NCBI GenBank assembly: GCA_964006375.1
Contig: OZ023270.1
Span: 70,832,082 to 70,896,081, forward strand
Source: Tillus elongatus
Lineage: Eukaryota > Arthropoda > Insecta > Coleoptera > Cleridae
Length of the DNA stretch: 64,000 nucleotides
Direction: 5' to 3'
The notes beneath the pieces were generated by a model, which had not been told where the DNA came from, searched no databases, and saw only the letters and a program-made list of their open reading frames with translations. Positions 12,420-20,401 of the stretch are shown here, piece by piece (position 1 is the first letter of the stretch; each line of letters begins with the position of its first letter). Position numbers and translations under genes: made by a program.

Positions 12420-12708
12420 TTTACAACAAAGAGTCTGGACGCAGCGAGTGCGTCATGGTAGTGAATTTTCATTAAAATGTTTTTAATAGCAAATATGTGT
12501 GTGTTTTTTAAGAAATCAGGCGTCAAATTTGGTTCCCAGTATAAACTATACAGTAAAAACAATGTGCCGTGTTTCATCAAAATAACTTTATTGTTTGAAA
12601 ATGTACAAAAATTTCCAAAGGTAAACTTAAAAGTGTTCCCGAAAAAACTCGTTTCTTGGTCAACCTTATAGGTTAATAGCAAATTGAGCTATTCAAATAT
12701 GAAGCATT
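12420..12708 (-). repeat. H-family 3' part, interrupted by the Polinton
   Basis: Begins with the complement of the H hairpin end (TCTGGACGCAGCGAGTGCGT) and runs to AAATATGAAGCATT, where the Polinton-like element is inserted. The continuation resumes at 23965. Confidence 0.8.
12703..12708 (+). repeat. Polinton target-site duplication, left copy
   Basis: AGCATT directly before the element; identical to 23959-23964. Six-bp duplications are the hallmark of Polinton/Maverick integration. Confidence 0.95.
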
Positions 12709-12814
12709 AGTAGGTATAGATAGGGGGTTCTGGAGCCACCGCCCACCGTCCACCGCCCACCACCCGCTACTGAGCATGCGTGTGACGAAACAAATATGGC
12801 GATTGTATTGAGGA

Positions 12815-12880
12815 TGACGTAATCTACAAATTAAGATGACGTAATCCAAAATGGCGGCCAAGATGGCTGACCGGAAGTGA
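12815..12880 (+). promoter_or_regulatory. Cluster of host-like factor motifs in the TIR
   Basis: Two TGACGTAA (ATF/CREB-type) sites at 12815 and 12837, AAAATGGCGGC and AAGATGGC (YY1-type) at 12848-12866, and ACCGGAAGTG (ETS/GABP-type) at 12870-12879. A third TGACGTAA is at 12967 and GCGCAGGCGCA (NRF1-like) at 12990 and 13088. All are mirrored in the right TIR. Factor assignments rest on consensus matching only. Confidence 0.5.
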
Positions 12881-12989
12881 AAAAACTAGGAAATTTAAAA
12901 TTTTAGCCGGTAGGTGGCGCCACTAATTAAAGTAAGAGGCTCCGCCATTTTGATTTTTGCAAAAAGTGACGTAACAAATATGTCGGTTA

Positions 12990-13185
12990 GCGCAGGCGCA
13001 AACCTAAATTTTTAGTTTTTGATTAAAGTCCTAAGTGTGGGGTGTCGTTTTACTCGGCTTGGCAAGCAGAATTCAAAAATGGTATTTGCGCAGGCGCAAA
13101 CCTAAATTTTTAGTTTTTGGTTAAGTTCTAAGTGTGGGGTGTTGTTTTACTTGGCTTGGCAAGCAGATTTTAAAAATTTTAGAAT
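12990..13185 (+). repeat. 98-bp tandem duplication within TIR
   Basis: Two units begin GCGCAGGCGCAAACC at 12990 and 13088. Both carry AAGTGTGGGGTG and GGCTTGGCAAGCAGA. The right TIR has the same pair inverted. Confidence 0.9.
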
Positions 13186-13367
13186 ATGTGAATGCCCGGC
13201 ATGCTCGATATGGCAACATAGCAACAACTACATGTGTAGAACAACCTTGACAAGTGACAGGAAATGAGTCATATGTTTACCATCTCAGTCAGATGATATT
13301 ATTTAAAGAAAGCAAGATGTTAGCATTTTAAGGTTGAAAATAAAACAACTGATTTAAACACAATTAA

Positions 13368-13373
13368 TTTATT
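13368..13373 (-). terminator. Poly(A) signal for the capsid-side gene block
   Basis: AATAAA on the minus strand, 34 nt past the capsid gene stop. Confidence 0.6.
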
Positions 13374-13406
13374 AGGATACATTCACAAGACTTACATACT
13401 AAAATA

Positions 13407-14612
13407 TTACATAATGGCTCTTACAATGCCAGTTAGAGGTTTATATTCAAATACACAATCATGAATAACTAAACAGTAGGCTTTGGTTATATTGGGAAAA
13501 TTGTTTTTACTCATAAACTCCACTTTGATGTCCACTGTTGACGACTTGATTGACTCATTCTGGTGCTGACAGTCAATTACAAATAGAGCTCGATCTTTAA
13601 ACTCATCATAATTTAGGAGAGGCTCTGCTATGTTTTTATGACAAAAACTTTTTTGAAAATCTGTGTACATCTGGTAAGCTTCAACATATTTAGATTTTTC
13701 GAAATCCATATTCATAGACTCATAAGGGTAGCATTCTGAATTGAGGAACACTCGTAGATCTACCATACCAATATTATCAAAAAAGTCACCTTTCTTGCTT
13801 ACATTATCTTTTCGATCTGTTTGAAATGCTATAATCACATATCTAGGTCTTTCTAAGTTTGTTGCAGTTTTAACAGACCATACATCTTTATTAATATCTC
13901 TAAGCGCTGGTAGCTCATATATGTCCCATTTGCGGTATGCTAGAAATATAGATGTGTCTTTTGCAATTTTATCCATCAGTTCCAACTTCATTTTATCGTT
14001 TGGAAATACATGTTTAGCTTTTAAAAACATGTTGGTTACAGTTATTTTAGATCTTGCACTACCAGTACTATAATAACTGTTGGCATCACTTCGAGCTCTT
14101 GTAAATCGGAAAGTATGTTTACCGCAGAGAACTCCTTTAAAGTGATGGAAGAAACTGAAGAGGTACCAAAGAGGCAGGAGCAAGTGAAACTTGTTATCGT
14201 TTAAGGTGATATGATCTGACGATACATTCACTCCGGCGTTGCTAAGAGATTTGGCTTCATTCTTGCTAAACGAAAGCAGGGTTTTGATAGTTGTTGTGGT
14301 GTATGGGTCTCGTACTCGCTCCACTTCCTTGTTATTTAATTCATACGACACTGATTCAAACAGAGCGGCTCCTCCATTATTTGACATATAACACTCACCA
14401 TCGGCATTTTGTATTGCTAAAGGTTCCAGAGCACCTTCGATTATTAGAACCGACTCTGCTAGGCATACAAAGGCATCTTGCTGATTGATGTTTATTTCGA
14501 CTTCATCACTGTTACCAAAGGATTTAGTTGACGAATAGTAAGACCGAAGCTCTTCTCGATCAATGGAATCGTCAAACTCGGGGTCTTTGAATATTTTGAG
14601 TTTTGATGACAT
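13407..14612 (-). CDS. MCP: Polinton-type major capsid protein
   Basis: 401 aa from the ATG at 14612; the frame is open further upstream, but only to a GTG at 14705. Role: main shell protein of the predicted icosahedral virion, double-jelly-roll fold by family. The N-terminal region has the typical Polinton/adintovirus capsid block: an acidic start with SSK and DPEFDD, then LIIEGAL, then FESVSYELNNKEVERVRD followed by TTTTIKTLLSFS. The C-terminal jelly roll ends with the hydrophobic VIHDCVFEYKPLTG. It is the last gene of the left minus-strand block, next to the penton gene as in other Polintons. Frame intact. The call rests on motif memory; structure prediction would confirm the double barrel. 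Confidence 0.8.
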   Translation of the reverse strand: MSSKLKIFKDPEFDDSIDREELRSYYSSTKSFGNSDEVEININQQDAFVCLAESVLIIEGALEPLAIQNADGECYMSNNGGAALFESVSYELNNKEVERVRDPYTTTTIKTLLSFSKNEAKSLSNAGVNVSSDHITLNDNKFHLLLPLWYLFSFFHHFKGVLCGKHTFRFTRARSDANSYYSTGSARSKITVTNMFLKAKHVFPNDKMKLELMDKIAKDTSIFLAYRKWDIYELPALRDINKDVWSVKTATNLERPRYVIIAFQTDRKDNVSKKGDFFDNIGMVDLRVFLNSECYPYESMNMDFEKSKYVEAYQMYTDFQKSFCHKNIAEPLLNYDEFKDRALFVIDCQHQNESIKSSTVDIKVEFMSKNNFPNITKAYCLVIHDCVFEYKPLTGIVRAIM

Positions 14613-14734
14613 GATAACCAAGACTTTTAAGGAACTCAATATTATCGGAGCGAAGTGTACACTTTGAAGTGGTTGACTGTACTGAACTTGTTTTAGTAGA
14701 TTCACTTGCTTTTATATCCTTAAAGACTAGCATT

Positions 14735-15451
14735 CTAGGTAATCTTTTTAAGGTTCAGACGAACAGACACCTCTTCACCTTGAAAGTTTACAGGAACTGA
14801 ATCTTGATCCACGATGTCGATGCTTATATTTGAAATCTCTTGCTTGTTCACTGGTAAATAAATTAGATTCTTAGGTTCGATGTCGATTGCATAACCAGGA
14901 TCAACCATCGGGGCAAACTCATATAACGTATGTGAAGGTTTCTCGTTATAGTAGGAACCAGACACAATATTAGTTTCTATACGAATCTGTTTAACATCTA
15001 CTATTTCAACAGGCAAATCAGATTCATGGAAGACACCTGGTCGAAGAACTTGTTTTGAAAATCCCAGCATTCGCCCAATCGAATCATCAGCTTCAAAACT
15101 GATACTTGTGAAACATTTTATTTCACATCTAATGGTGTTCGGATTAGGTCTTAGAATCAAAGCTAGTTGCTTTTGTTCATGTGTCGCTGCAGCACCAACA
15201 AGCTCATTTTGAAGCAAGTTTTCCAAATGTGTTATTTCATATGCACCAGTAGGTATCGTGATGGTTCTCCAAGCACCTCCTTCTTTTACATAAAATTTAT
15301 TTTTACCTTTATATATGTTAGGTATGTTGTTGTATGTGTGAAAACCTATCAAAGCAACAGCATAACTACCACCAGGATCCAATTCAATTGGTGGATCGTA
15401 GTCTGTTGACAGATGGGAGCTGCGGTCTTTCAACACAAAGGTTTGCGACAT
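14735..15451 (-). CDS. mCP: Polinton-type minor capsid (penton) protein
   Basis: 238 aa from ATG at 15451. Role: predicted single-jelly-roll pentamer at the capsid vertices. Recognisable features of Polinton penton proteins are the N-terminal LDPGGSYAVALIGFHTYNNI strand pair, the PTGAYEITHLENLLQ segment (residues roughly 65-80), the DDSIGRMLGF motif in the middle, and the C-terminal DQDSVPVNFQGEEVSVRLNL, a strongly conserved end. The gene lies 122 bp upstream of the capsid ATG and 16 bp downstream of the protease stop, so the four left genes are probably co-expressed. Frame intact. Confidence 0.85.
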   Translation of the reverse strand: MSQTFVLKDRSSHLSTDYDPPIELDPGGSYAVALIGFHTYNNIPNIYKGKNKFYVKEGGAWRTITIPTGAYEITHLENLLQNELVGAAATHEQKQLALILRPNPNTIRCEIKCFTSISFEADDSIGRMLGFSKQVLRPGVFHESDLPVEIVDVKQIRIETNIVSGSYYNEKPSHTLYEFAPMVDPGYAIDIEPKNLIYLPVNKQEISNISIDIVDQDSVPVNFQGEEVSVRLNLKKIT

Positions 15452-15467
15452 GACTGATACACAGAGG

Positions 15468-15920
15468 TTACTGTTTGAGTCTTTTATTTAAAAATTTTAA
15501 ACATAAGTGACCACAATTATAAGTATTATATGTTTGATACACATCATGATTATACATTAGAGTATAGTCTTTAAGGTACTGTTGCAACTCGACTGGTGGT
15601 TTTAAGTTTCCATATGAGTCAAAGTACTCGACTGTGTTACCACGTTTCCTAACTGCAACCCAATGACTACCAGGCTCCTTGTTGGTTTGTAAATTCATGA
15701 TAAACGATTCATTTTTACGTGGTCCATTTCGAGGTAGACTATCTCGCATGTATACACCTCTAAAATATGGGATTTTCATTTTACCAGCAAATTTCAGAAG
15801 ATCTTCATCTGTTAGAGGTCTTGCTGGCAAACGACTTATTCGTTTTTTGGCTTTTGCAGATACAAACCATAGCCACCACGTTGTTTCTTCAGATATAGAC
15901 CCTTGCCGAGTCTCTTGCAT
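15468..15920 (-). CDS. PRO: Adenain-like cysteine protease
   Basis: 150 aa from ATG at 15920. Role: maturation protease that cleaves virion precursors (C5-like family). The N-terminal PLTDEDLLKFAG and YFRGVYMRD blocks fit Polinton proteases. The catalytic residues are present in the right order: His86 in GSHWVAV, Asp101 in EYFDSYG, and Cys136 in YNCGHLC, with Gln129 seven residues earlier as the oxyanion Gln. The first 85 bp overlap the end of the PLA2/pX gene in another frame, so the true start may be slightly later or reached by a different transcript. The first ~25 residues do not look like protease. Shorter than adenovirus protease (~204 aa) but typical for Polintons. Confidence 0.9.
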   Translation of the reverse strand: MQETRQGSISEETTWWLWFVSAKAKKRISRLPARPLTDEDLLKFAGKMKIPYFRGVYMRDSLPRNGPRKNESFIMNLQTNKEPGSHWVAVRKRGNTVEYFDSYGNLKPPVELQQYLKDYTLMYNHDVYQTYNTYNCGHLCLKFLNKRLKQ

Positions 15921-16657
15921 TTCGGTTTTAATTTCAAACCACTACCTCTCTTACCCATTGCGATAGCCTCCATTGTTTTGTTGTGACGTTCTTCTTCCTC
16001 CAGTTTGTGTTTGGCCGCTTTAGCATCGTTTACGGCTTTAGCAATACCAGCAGCACCACCACCCAAAGCACCAAGAGCTGATAGACCACCAAATATAAGA
16101 GGTAACAGTGGTAGGAAGCCTCCGCTTTTAGGTATTGGAATAACTCGAGGTTTCAATACATTCTTACGCCCACCAATCTGTTTAACAATTGCATGAGCGA
16201 TATCAAACACTGCATTCTCTGATGGAATAAGGTTTCTGTCTTTTATAACTTCTCCAATCAGACTAAGAATGTTTTTAAAAGGAACTTTCTTCTTTGGTTT
16301 TGAGTTGGTTACATCAAGACCCATACCAAGCTTTCTTTTAACTTTCATGGTGTTTGTAACGCTCCAAGCGGCTAACTTTTCACCAAAACTTGCGTCCTTT
16401 GATTTAACTCTCTCCCAAGCTCGATTCTCCAACACCTCGTCGGCTCGATGTCTATCACTTAACTCTTTTGATTGAGAGTAAGCGATGTCGTGGTCTCTAC
16501 AAGCACGGTCTAGCAGATTGATACCTTGATCACCTCTGGCAAGACGTTCTTTAAGTTTAGTACCCGGACCACAAAATTGATAACCAGGTATGTGTAACTC
16601 AACAGGCAGCTTGTTAATAGCTGTGTTTACAAGACCTTCACCCTGTGACACCAACAT
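15836..16657 (-). CDS. Phospholipase A2 / pX-like minor virion protein
   Basis: 273 aa from ATG at 16657. Residues 24-95 carry a parvovirus VP1-type phospholipase A2 domain. The calcium loop is YQFCGPGT (26-33), the catalytic His56-Asp57 lies in CRDHDIAY with supporting Tyr60, and a helix with ADEVLENRAW follows. By family this lipase breaches the endosomal membrane during entry. A middle region (about 130-165) is followed by a Gly/Ala-rich hydrophobic stretch (LPLLPLIFGGLSALGALGGG), a charged coiled segment and a basic Gly/Lys tail, similar to the core/pX-like proteins of adintoviruses. First gene of the left block, facing the ATPase across a 79-bp gap; its 3' end overlaps the protease gene. 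Confidence 0.85.
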   Translation of the reverse strand: MLVSQGEGLVNTAINKLPVELHIPGYQFCGPGTKLKERLARGDQGINLLDRACRDHDIAYSQSKELSDRHRADEVLENRAWERVKSKDASFGEKLAAWSVTNTMKVKRKLGMGLDVTNSKPKKKVPFKNILSLIGEVIKDRNLIPSENAVFDIAHAIVKQIGGRKNVLKPRVIPIPKSGGFLPLLPLIFGGLSALGALGGGAAGIAKAVNDAKAAKHKLEEEERHNKTMEAIAMGKRGSGLKLKPKCKRLGKGLYLKKQRGGYGLYLQKPKNE

Positions 16658-16736
16658 TGATACTAACTATATGACTCACTTGCATATGTCTATATATGTT
16701 TATACTTACCGAAAATATAGTTTAGTTTAAGTCAAG
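16658..16736. promoter_or_regulatory. Divergent promoter between the capsid block and ATPase block
   Basis: 79 bp separate two oppositely oriented ATGs. It is AT-rich with TATA-like strings on both strands (CTATATATG near 16690 and AAAATATAG near 16712). Confidence 0.55.
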
Positions 16737-17432
16737 ATGCGTACCATTAAACACGCTTCTGTCTTACCTATTACAAATATAGACGATGTTGTTGATACAT
16801 CATCAGAACAACAACGAAAACATGGCCCTCTCTTGCCAAACACAGTTAGATGTATCATATGTGGCCCGAGCGGGTGTGGTAAAACAAATGTTATGCTAAG
16901 TTTATTGTTTGAACCGAATGGTTTAAAGTTTGATAACGTGTATGTATATTCAAAGTCTCTATATCAACCTAAATACAAGATGTTAAAGGATGTGTTGAAG
17001 GCAACAAAAGATGTTGGTTACTATCCATATAGTGAAAACGATGAAATATTAGATCCAGCAGATGCCTTGGGTAACTCTGTGTTTATATTTGATGATGTAG
17101 CTTGTGACAAACAGGATAAAATGAGAGCATACTTTAGTATGGGAAAACATAAGAATATTGATTCATTCTATCTCTGTCAAACATATACTCGAATACCGAA
17201 ACATCTAATACGTGATAATGCCAATGTGTTGATTCTCTTCAAACAAGACGAAACCAATTTAAAACACATCTACGACGATCATGTAACGACAGATATGGAC
17301 TTTAAACAATTTAAAAATATATGCTGTGAGTGTTGGAAAGACAATAAGTATGGTGTGTTGGTGATTGTAAAAGAAAACGAAGTACACAGAGGGAGATATA
17401 GAAAAGGATTCGATAGCTACATATTAATCTAA
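16737..17432 (+). CDS. ATP: A32-type genome-packaging ATPase
   Basis: 231 aa from ATG at 16737 (context CAAGATGC). Role: FtsK/HerA-superfamily ATPase that pumps viral DNA into the capsid. Walker A is GPSGCGKT (43-50). Walker B is SVFIFDDV (114-121) with the two acidic residues. A sensor-like Gln in FYLCQTYTRIPKHLIRDN follows, which matches Polinton ATPases, as does DETNLKHIYDDHV and the C-terminal Cys-rich KNICCECW. Length is normal for the family. No poly(A) signal is visible before the next gene, so it may share a transcript with the three genes downstream. Confidence 0.93.
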   Translation: MRTIKHASVLPITNIDDVVDTSSEQQRKHGPLLPNTVRCIICGPSGCGKTNVMLSLLFEPNGLKFDNVYVYSKSLYQPKYKMLKDVLKATKDVGYYPYSENDEILDPADALGNSVFIFDDVACDKQDKMRAYFSMGKHKNIDSFYLCQTYTRIPKHLIRDNANVLILFKQDETNLKHIYDDHVTTDMDFKQFKNICCECWKDNKYGVLVIVKENEVHRGRYRKGFDSYILI

Positions 17433-17497
17433 TTGACTACAACCAACAACAACAAAGAGATGTCTAGCAGGACAACCAACTATCTAACAAGACAGAC

Positions 17498-17706
17498 AAC
17501 CTGTCTAACAACCTGTCTAAAACAACCTGTCTAAAACAACCTGTCTAAAACAACCTGTCTAAAACAACCTGTCTAAAACAACCTGTCTAAACCAACCTGT
17601 CTAAACCAACCTGTCTAAACCAACCTGTCTAAACCAACCTGTCTAAAACAACCTGTCTAAACCAACCTGTCTAAAACAACCTGTCTAACAATCTGTCTAA
17701 CAACTA
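17498..17706 (+). repeat. 15-bp minisatellite (about 14-15 copies) between ATPase and next gene
   Basis: Units CTGTCTAAAACAACC, alternating with a variant CTGTCTAAACCAACC. The only tandem array inside the Polinton outside the TIRs. Not coding in any long frame and not separated by spacers, so not CRISPR-like. Confidence 0.97.
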
Positions 17707-17803
17707 GATAGGTAGACATACCACCAATTCGAAGCTAGTACACCTTAAACCACCAAACTGTTTGCATCTCTTAACACGATCTGAAACAAATAACTTTAGC
17801 AAG

Positions 17804-18841
17804 ATGGAGATGATGGGTAAACAAGAGAGAAAAATCAAGAAAAAGATTTTACAACTTGCCGAAAACATTCGAAAAAAACATTTAATGCTTAAGCTTGGTA
17901 GAGTTGAGAATGATGAGGTCCTACAACGTTTATATAAACCAATTGTTGAACCACTAAGTGAAATATCTAAAAACACATCGGTACTTAAACTGCAACCAAC
18001 GGCTGAACAAATCAAAGAAGAAGAAGCTTCTGCTGATGTACCAGAAAAGAAACCCAAAGTTGAGTTCCTTAAAGATCATGAAGTTTTTGAAGCAGAACCA
18101 GAGGTAGAGACAAGTTCTGATGAGGATATTCCAACATTTGAAGAGCTTGAGGCAGATCTACAAACTGTCACAAACAACCCAGCATATCAAGAATTTTTGG
18201 AGCAATATCCTGAACGAGTTCGGTATTATGTAGACAAGTATTTTACTGAACCACCGAGGCTTGCTACTATTGATCAAACGTATGGTGCTCGCTACGCTAA
18301 AGATACTGGTAGCTGGAGTCTTGGCAACAAACACTTGGACTTTACTGATAATGACATACGACTAGGTCAAAGGAGATATCCGCAAACACAAGGTCTGCTA
18401 GAATTGATATTTATGAAAACACCTAGAGGGTATACCTATGACGATCTTCAACACTATAGAGATATTCTAGAAGCAACTAGTGTTCATAAAATGAACTACG
18501 ATCCCAACGCACGAACCAAGGGTTGTTCCTCGGAAAAGTATCTGACTCTAATAAAACCAGTTATAAACCCACGAGGACGAAGATCCTCAACTCCTCAAGG
18601 TTTTGGCTACGACACACATCTTAATGAAGAACAAAAAACCGAACCTAGAGCTCAGAATGTAAGCAACAACTATATGATACAAAATAACAAACAAATAGAA
18701 TATGTCTATTGGGATGATATAAATGAGTTGGTTGATAGACTTAGACTTTTAGTAGCTTCTCAAGTTGCTGGTAATAATGTTCATAACAACGAAATTCAAT
18801 CAATCATTGAAGAATTAAAGGAAGTCAGTGTTATTGCTTAG
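17804..18841 (+). CDS. Conserved Polinton-associated protein of unknown function (DUF8207-like)
   Basis: 345 aa from ATG at 17804 (CAAGATGG); the frame opens at a TTG at 17762. The N-terminus is basic and helical (KQERKIKKKILQLAENIRKK), followed by an acidic linker (about 80-120). The middle carries YPERVRYYVDKYF, a Tyr/Trp-rich part with GSWSLGN and a helix with TPRGYTYDDL. The C-terminus has the block YVYWDDINELVDRLRLL followed by NNEIQSIIEELKE, which I recall from invertebrate proteins annotated DUF8207 that occur next to such ATPases and integrases. No catalytic motif is visible. A structural or DNA-associated virion role is possible but not shown. Confidence 0.75.
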   Translation: MEMMGKQERKIKKKILQLAENIRKKHLMLKLGRVENDEVLQRLYKPIVEPLSEISKNTSVLKLQPTAEQIKEEEASADVPEKKPKVEFLKDHEVFEAEPEVETSSDEDIPTFEELEADLQTVTNNPAYQEFLEQYPERVRYYVDKYFTEPPRLATIDQTYGARYAKDTGSWSLGNKHLDFTDNDIRLGQRRYPQTQGLLELIFMKTPRGYTYDDLQHYRDILEATSVHKMNYDPNARTKGCSSEKYLTLIKPVINPRGRRSSTPQGFGYDTHLNEEQKTEPRAQNVSNNYMIQNNKQIEYVYWDDINELVDRLRLLVASQVAGNNVHNNEIQSIIEELKEVSVIA

Positions 18842-18889
18842 TAAACCTAGATATATGTCATACATACATACCTATTGCTTAGTATAAAA

Positions 18890-19339
18890 ATGTCTATCGA
18901 TAAGTTCGGACGTTCCCAGTCCAATAAACGCTTTAAGTTTAAAATCATCGAAAGAGAACTTTTCCCAAGAACTACAAGTGGTGACTTTGATTTGCAAAGC
19001 CATAGATTGTGTAACGTTGGTGATCCAATCGATCCAACAGATGGTGTAAATAAAAAATTTGTAGATGCATGGATAGATGACTATCAGAAAAACAAAGACG
19101 AAGTGACAGAAAGAATAATTGCCATCTTACTTGAAGCTGTGCACAAACCAGAGTTGGTTGATTTAAAAAACGAATTTGAAAATAAATTGAAAAATTTAGC
19201 TAAGGACATAACTGCTCAAGTTTTAAAAGACATTGATCTGTCAAAGAATAACAAGTTAAAGAAGAAGTTGGGTGAAATAGACAACAAACTAAAAGATTTA
19301 CATAACAAGTGGATACTCTTAAATCCATCATCACCATGA
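18890..19339 (+). CDS. Short fibre-like coiled-coil protein
   Basis: 149 aa from the ATG at 18890 (49 bp after the upstream stop). Residues 30-65 contain HRLCNVGDPIDPTDGVNKKF, the N-V-x-P-x-D-x-T-D-x-V-N-K-x-(Y/F)-V pattern found before triple-helical shafts in many phage and virus fibre proteins. The rest is charged and strongly helical, with heptad-like spacing (KNEFENKLKNLAKDITAQVL). There is no knob domain; the protein would be a stub of shaft plus coiled coil. Its stop overlaps the integrase start (ATGA). I infer a vertex spike or adaptor role; the function is not established. Confidence 0.65.
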   Translation: MSIDKFGRSQSNKRFKFKIIERELFPRTTSGDFDLQSHRLCNVGDPIDPTDGVNKKFVDAWIDDYQKNKDEVTERIIAILLEAVHKPELVDLKNEFENKLKNLAKDITAQVLKDIDLSKNNKLKKKLGEIDNKLKDLHNKWILLNPSSP

Positions 19340-20280
19340 AACGGAAAATAGTTGAACCATCTGATGCTAAGAAACAAGTAATAAATGAGTTATACACACC
19401 AGCACGAATCAACTTCAAACGTAGACGTACCATAATTAAAGGTTTAAATGACTTGTGGCAGATTGATTTGGCAGAGTTTCAAGACTATCATCGCGAAAAC
19501 TCTGGTTACAAATACATTTTAGTGGTTATCAATTGTTTTTCAAAATATGTGTGGACTCGTCCGCTTAAATCTAAAAATGCTGAAGAGGTGACTAAAGCTA
19601 TGGCTGATATTTTAGCTAATAGTACAACGCCCTCTAACGTTCAATCTGATCTTGGTAAGGAGTTTTATAACTCCAAATTTAATGCCTTAATGAAAAAATA
19701 TAACATCAATCACTATAGCACTTATAGTGTGAAAAAGGCTGCAATAGTGGAAAGAGTTATACGTACCTTAAAAGAGAAGATCTACAAAAATTTCAACTTG
19801 TTTGGCTCCTACAAGTGGTTAAATACACTACCTGATGTCACTGCTAACTACAACGCTACAATTCATAGAACAACTGGTGTAAAACCTAAAGATGTTAATA
19901 AGAAAAATGAAGAAGCTATCCGTAAACAAACATATTCAAATATTAAAGTGTTTGATCAGAATAAATTCAAAGCGGGTGATGTTGTACGTCTAAGTAAAGC
20001 AAAAGCTCAATTCGAAAAGGGGTATACACCTCGCTGGTCAACAGAGTTATTCAAGATTGTTAGTGTTCATTTCACAAATCCAGTAACATACTTTCTTGAA
20101 GACATGCAAGGCAAGCCTATCAGTGGAGGATTTTACGAGGAAGAACTACAAAAGACTAAACAAACAGACATCTATCTGGTTGAACGCATCTTGAGGAAGA
20201 AAGGCAAGAAACTCTATGTAAAATGGTTGGGCTTTGATAAATCTCATAATTCTTGGATAAATTCGGATGATGTTAAATAA
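19336..20280 (+). CDS. INT: Retroviral-type integrase with C-terminal chromodomain
   Basis: 314 aa from the ATG at 19336, overlapping the upstream stop by ATGA; an upstream GTG at 19309 is in frame. Role: inserts the element with a 6-bp staggered cut. The rve core has D44 (WQIDLAEF), D105 (VQSDLGKEF) and E139 (AAIVERVIRTLKEK), a complete D-D-E triad. A SH3-like segment follows (KAGDVVRLSK ... GYTPRWSTELFKI). The last ~40 residues form a chromodomain (IYLVERILRKKGKKLYVKWL), which may steer integration to marked chromatin. There is no clear N-terminal HHCC zinc finger. Last gene of the plus-strand block, followed by two AATAAA signals. Confidence 0.95.
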   Translation: MKRKIVEPSDAKKQVINELYTPARINFKRRRTIIKGLNDLWQIDLAEFQDYHRENSGYKYILVVINCFSKYVWTRPLKSKNAEEVTKAMADILANSTTPSNVQSDLGKEFYNSKFNALMKKYNINHYSTYSVKKAAIVERVIRTLKEKIYKNFNLFGSYKWLNTLPDVTANYNATIHRTTGVKPKDVNKKNEEAIRKQTYSNIKVFDQNKFKAGDVVRLSKAKAQFEKGYTPRWSTELFKIVSVHFTNPVTYFLEDMQGKPISGGFYEEELQKTKQTDIYLVERILRKKGKKLYVKWLGFDKSHNSWINSDDVK

Positions 20281-20401
20281 ACTTACTTATATATTTAGTG
20301 TATTAATATACTTAGAATAAAATAAAAGTCGTTATTAAAATTAGTGTGTTTTATTTTTCCATATTGTTACATACATACATACAATTAAGTCAAGTGAAAA
20401 T
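20281..20401. terminator. Convergent poly(A) region
   Basis: Plus-strand AATAAA at 20316 and 20321 serve the ATPase-to-integrase block. A minus-strand AATAAA at 20350-20355 serves the KilA-N block. The two blocks meet here tail to tail with a 121-bp gap. Confidence 0.7.

Larger units (their letters stand above)
12709..13278 (+). repeat. Polinton left terminal inverted repeat (570 bp)
   Basis: Matches the complement of 23389-23958 base for base without gaps, with only a few substitutions (for example AAGTGAC against ACGTGAC near 13254). GC-rich at the tip, then AT-rich. Contains a two-unit, 98-bp direct repeat (starts 12990 and 13088) and several motifs resembling host promoter elements. Confidence 0.95.

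Noticed and set aside
13407..14705. Longer capsid start at 14705
   Set aside because: The first codon there is GTG; the ATG at 14612 begins the conserved capsid N-terminus.
17498..17706. CRISPR-like array
   Set aside because: 15-bp units are contiguous with no spacers, in a eukaryotic virus-like element.
17762..18841. Start of the DUF8207-like gene at 17762
   Set aside because: That codon is TTG; ATG 17804 lies in a better context. The same reasoning moves the fibre-like gene to 18890, integrase to 19336 and KilA-N to 21340.
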